DNA of 64,000 nt from Saccharothrix saharensis (GTDB lineage: Bacteria; Actinomycetota; Actinomycetes; Mycobacteriales; Pseudonocardiaceae): positions 5,839,386-5,903,385 of the forward strand of contig NZ_VFPP01000001.1 of the NCBI RefSeq assembly GCF_006716745.1, read 5' to 3'. The translations under genes were made by a program, and so were the position numbers. Of this stretch, positions 61,954-64,000 are shown one piece after another (within the stretch, counting starts at the first letter, position 1; each line of letters begins with the position of its first letter). The notes under the pieces are model-generated. The model saw nothing but the letters and a program-made list of their open reading frames with translations. It was not told the origin of the DNA and searched no databases.

Positions 61954-63240
61954 ATGGACGTGCTCACGGATTCGTCGTATGTGGTTCCGCCCGTGCCCGC
62001 GGCGGCGGTCGGGGTGGCGTGGCTGCGGGCGTCGGTGGCGCGGTTCAGCGAAGGTGCGGACCACGTGCGGCGGCGGGCGGTGGCGGAGCGGGTGCTGGGT
62101 GGCGTGGCGCCCGGGTCGTTGCGGCGGGCGGGTGAGCCGGTGGCGGTGCTGGCGGAGGCGATGGGGCTGCCCCGGTCGGTCGCGGCGGACGTGGCCCTGG
62201 TGGCGTCGTGCTACCAGCCGCACGTCCCGGTGCCGGCGGAGGCCGACGCGGCGGTCGGGCGGCTGGTCGAGGTGTGCGGCGGGGCGTGGGACGAGGAGAC
62301 GGCCGGGCGGATCGGGGTGCTGGTGCAGGCTTCGGCGGCGACGCGGGCGTTGCTCGCGGGGGTGGAGCCGCCGGTGCCCGTGACGCGGCGGGTCGCGCCG
62401 GACGGGTCGGTGGTGGAGGTGGAACTGCGTGACGCGTGGTTCGGGGCGGGACGGCACGCGTGCCCCGGGCGTGCGCACGCGTCGGCGCTGGTGGAGGGCT
62501 CGCGGGCGTTCCACCGGCTGCACGACGAGCTGCTGGTGCTGCCGAACGCGTGGGACTTCGCGTCGGCGGCGGCGTTCGCGCGGGCGGGGTTCGCGGCGGT
62601 GGGGACGACGAGCCTGGGCGTGGCGGTGGCGCACGGGCTGCCGGACGCGGCGGGGGTGGCGCGGGCGGAGACGCTGGCGTTGGCGCGGCTGCTCGTGCGG
62701 CTGCCCGTGCCCGTGACGGTGGACGTGGAGGCCGGGTTCGGCGGTGACGTGCGCGAGCTGGCGGCGGAGCTGTGGGAGCTGGGCGTGGCGGGGGTCAACG
62801 TGGAGGACGGGCGTGGCGCGGGGCTCGCGGACCCGTCGGAGCACGCCGGGATCGTGCGGGCGTTCAAGGAGGCCGCGCCGGGCCTGTTCGTCAACGCCCG
62901 GGTGGACACGCACTGGCTGTCGGTCGACCAGGGCTCGACCCTGCGGCGGGCCCGGACCTACGCGGACGCCGGTGCGGACGGCGTGTTCGTCCCGGGGTTG
63001 CGTGACGAGCACGAGATCGCCGCCACCGTCGCCGCGCTCTCCGTTCCGCTGAACACCCTGCCCGACCTGCCCCTGCGCACCCTGCGTGCCCTGGGCGTCC
63101 GCCGCGTGAGCACGGGCTCCCTCCCGTTCCGCGCCGCCCTCGCCGCCGCCGTCGCCGCCGCGACCGCCGTCCGCGCCGACCGCCCCCTCCCCACCGACCT
63201 CCCCACCTACCTCGAAACCACCACCCTCCCCACCCCGTGA
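61954..63240 (+). CDS. Fusion of P450-like domain with isocitrate lyase/PEP mutase-family enzyme
   Basis: Protein of 428 aa in two parts. Residues 1-185 resemble the C-terminal half of cytochrome P450: an I-helix-like IGVLVQASAATRALLAG, PPVPVTRRVA, and the heme loop WFGAGRHACPGRA with the ligand Cys170 (FxxGxxxCxG). Residues 186-428 are a PEP mutase/isocitrate lyase barrel: LLVLPNAWDFASAAAFARAGFAAVGTTS, VTVDVEAGFGGD (metal Asp257, Glu259) and GVNVEDGRG. The P450 part is far shorter than the normal 400 residues and lacks a clear ExxR helix. ATG 61954 has a -10-like box before it. Reaction unknown; C-C lyase activity is plausible for the second domain. Confidence 0.78.
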   Translation: MDVLTDSSYVVPPVPAAAVGVAWLRASVARFSEGADHVRRRAVAERVLGGVAPGSLRRAGEPVAVLAEAMGLPRSVAADVALVASCYQPHVPVPAEADAAVGRLVEVCGGAWDEETAGRIGVLVQASAATRALLAGVEPPVPVTRRVAPDGSVVEVELRDAWFGAGRHACPGRAHASALVEGSRAFHRLHDELLVLPNAWDFASAAAFARAGFAAVGTTSLGVAVAHGLPDAAGVARAETLALARLLVRLPVPVTVDVEAGFGGDVRELAAELWELGVAGVNVEDGRGAGLADPSEHAGIVRAFKEAAPGLFVNARVDTHWLSVDQGSTLRRARTYADAGADGVFVPGLRDEHEIAATVAALSVPLNTLPDLPLRTLRALGVRRVSTGSLPFRAALAAAVAAATAVRADRPLPTDLPTYLETTTLPTP

Positions 63241-63376
63241 GTCGAACACTCAGGTCCCGAGTGTCGAACGCTCAGGACCCCTGAATTCAACGTTCAAGAC
63301 GAGCGGCCCTGTCCTGAACGTAGAACTCAGGGGTCCTGGAGGTTCGACACTCGGGACCTGAGTGTTCGACTCTCGG
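63239..63376. repeat. Intergenic repeat, member 5: long imperfect hairpin
   Basis: Two direct units (core GAGTGTCGAACGCTCAGG) and CTGAATTCAACGTTCA on the left face inverted copies on the right (about 63313-63376). The arms are about 60 nt, nearly identical in plan to member 2 at 11333. It begins in the stop codon of the fusion gene and separates it from the convergent MFS remnant. Confidence 0.8.
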
Positions 63377-63399
63377 GTGGGGTTGGGAGACCTCGTCCC

Positions 63400-63964
63400 G
63401 CGTGTCGATGCCGCTGCCCGGTGGCGTGCGCGGCAACGCGCCGTCCGTCGTCAAATAGACGTACGCGGGCATCCGGGTCCGGAAGATCGACACGGATCCG
63501 GGCCGGCAGGCCGACCGCCGTGACGCGACCGAGCACCCGCCCGAAGTGCGGTGCGGCGCCGACCCGTCGTGCAGCAGGGCTTCCACCGCGCCGGACGACA
63601 TCGCGCCGCCGACGCCCCACAGCACGAACCCCACCGCGAAGCCGGTGAAGCCGGGCAGCGAGGTCCACGGGGCGTACCCGGCCGCCTGGCACACGCCGGC
63701 CCCGACGACGGACCACTTGCGCGAGAACCGGTCCGCGAACGCGCCGAACGGGATCTCCGCCACCACCGCGACCGCGGACCGGATCGCGAACAGGGCGGAG
63801 ACCTCGACGTCCGACAGCCCGGTGGACACGAACAGCAACGCGTACAGCGGGTAGATCGGCACGGTGTCGGCCAGGACCGCCCAGCCCACCGCGAGGCGGG
63901 CGAGCGGCCGGGCCGGGGGCGGTAGGGGCGTCAACCGAAGCGCATGGCCGAGGCTGACCCGCAC
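63400..63964 (-). pseudogene. MFS transporter, truncated and frameshifted
   Basis: Begins as a normal MFS N-terminus: LARLAVGWAVLADTVPIYPLYALLFVSTGLS, ALFAIRSAVAVVAEIPFGAFADRFSRKWSVVGAG (loop 2-3 motif), then GFAVGFVLWGVGGAMSSGAVEALLHDG. After about residue 135 the frame becomes SAPHRTSGGCSV..., while another minus-strand frame continues plausibly (GAAPHFGRVLGRVTAVGLPA), indicating a frameshift near 63560. Only about 190 residues instead of ~400 remain before the repeat block, so the gene is broken and truncated at its 3' end. The start near 63964 is uncertain. Confidence 0.7.
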
Positions 63965-64000
63965 CCGGTCCGGCCGTCGTGCCGTTTACCCGGCGACCGG

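Overview
The window is a 64 kb piece of a chromosome from a high-GC filamentous actinomycete. I favour the Pseudonocardiaceae (Saccharothrix / Actinosynnema / Lentzea group). The grounds are very high GC with strong third-position G/C, many GTG starts, 4-nt ATGA/GTGA gene overlaps, AccA/AccD-type acyl-CoA carboxylases, an EspG/PPE type VII secretion module, an AfsR-like SARP regulator, GH18/CBM2 chitinase, and tuberculostearate-type lipid genes. This is inference from gene content; no rRNA gene is present to confirm it. I saw no tRNA, rRNA or CRISPR array.

Layout. 1-4.9 kb: end of a NarL-type two-component system, a DUF1023 hydrolase, and two convergent membrane acyltransferases. One of these is fused to a phospholipase A2-like domain and a DUF4383 domain, and neither has a stop codon at the junction. 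5-13.8 kb: a TetR repressor, a secreted SGNH lipase, and an acyl-CoA carboxylase / acyl-CoA dehydrogenase operon carrying three copies of one TetR-type operator; then an enoyl-CoA hydratase and an AidB-like dehydrogenase. 13.9-16.5 kb: a flavoprotein/methyltransferase pair of the 10-methyl (tuberculostearic) fatty acid type. 16.5-21.1 kb: GNAT, HtrA-like protease, a degenerate GGDEF-EAL protein and an imine-reductase-like enzyme. 21.2-26.9 kb: EspG / PPE-like / small helical protein, divergent from an AfsR-like regulator.

27.0-31.9 kb is visibly AT-richer and reads as an acquired island. It holds a HicA-like protein with an HTH partner, whose leader carries a perfect 15-bp inverted repeat over the start codon. 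It also holds an XRE-ImmA/IrrE metallopeptidase with three TTA codons near its start, a PIN-domain protein, and a protein with two tandem Fe-S RecB/Cas4-like nuclease domains, the first apparently dead. This is my main candidate for an undescribed system, plausibly defence or stress response, though no function is proven.

32-45.3 kb: FAD dehydrogenase, cupin, coiled-coil protein, a secreted S8 protease beside a lipoprotein that resembles the protease's own propeptide, an MscS channel, a TetR/hydrolase divergent pair, a DUF4153/4173 membrane protein and an OmpR-type two-component system. 45.7-55.6 kb: RecD2 helicase, MerR regulator, DUF2630 protein, M14 carboxypeptidase, TIR-domain protein, chitinase and a serine hydrolase. 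55.6-64 kb: a CMD-family protein lacking its CxxC; an IS701-family insertion (56331-57781, CTAG duplication) sitting exactly on the stop codon of a UPF0303 gene; Gfo/Idh/MocA and ROK genes; a PP2C phosphatase; an ArsR regulator; a P450-like/PEP-mutase fusion; and a broken MFS gene.

Five intergenic blocks carry members of one short repeat family (core GAGTGTCGAACGCTCAGG), two of them folding into long imperfect hairpins. Several genes show a -10-like TAnnnT box 6-7 nt before the start codon, which implies leaderless transcripts. All domain calls come from reading the translated sequence; no database search was run.
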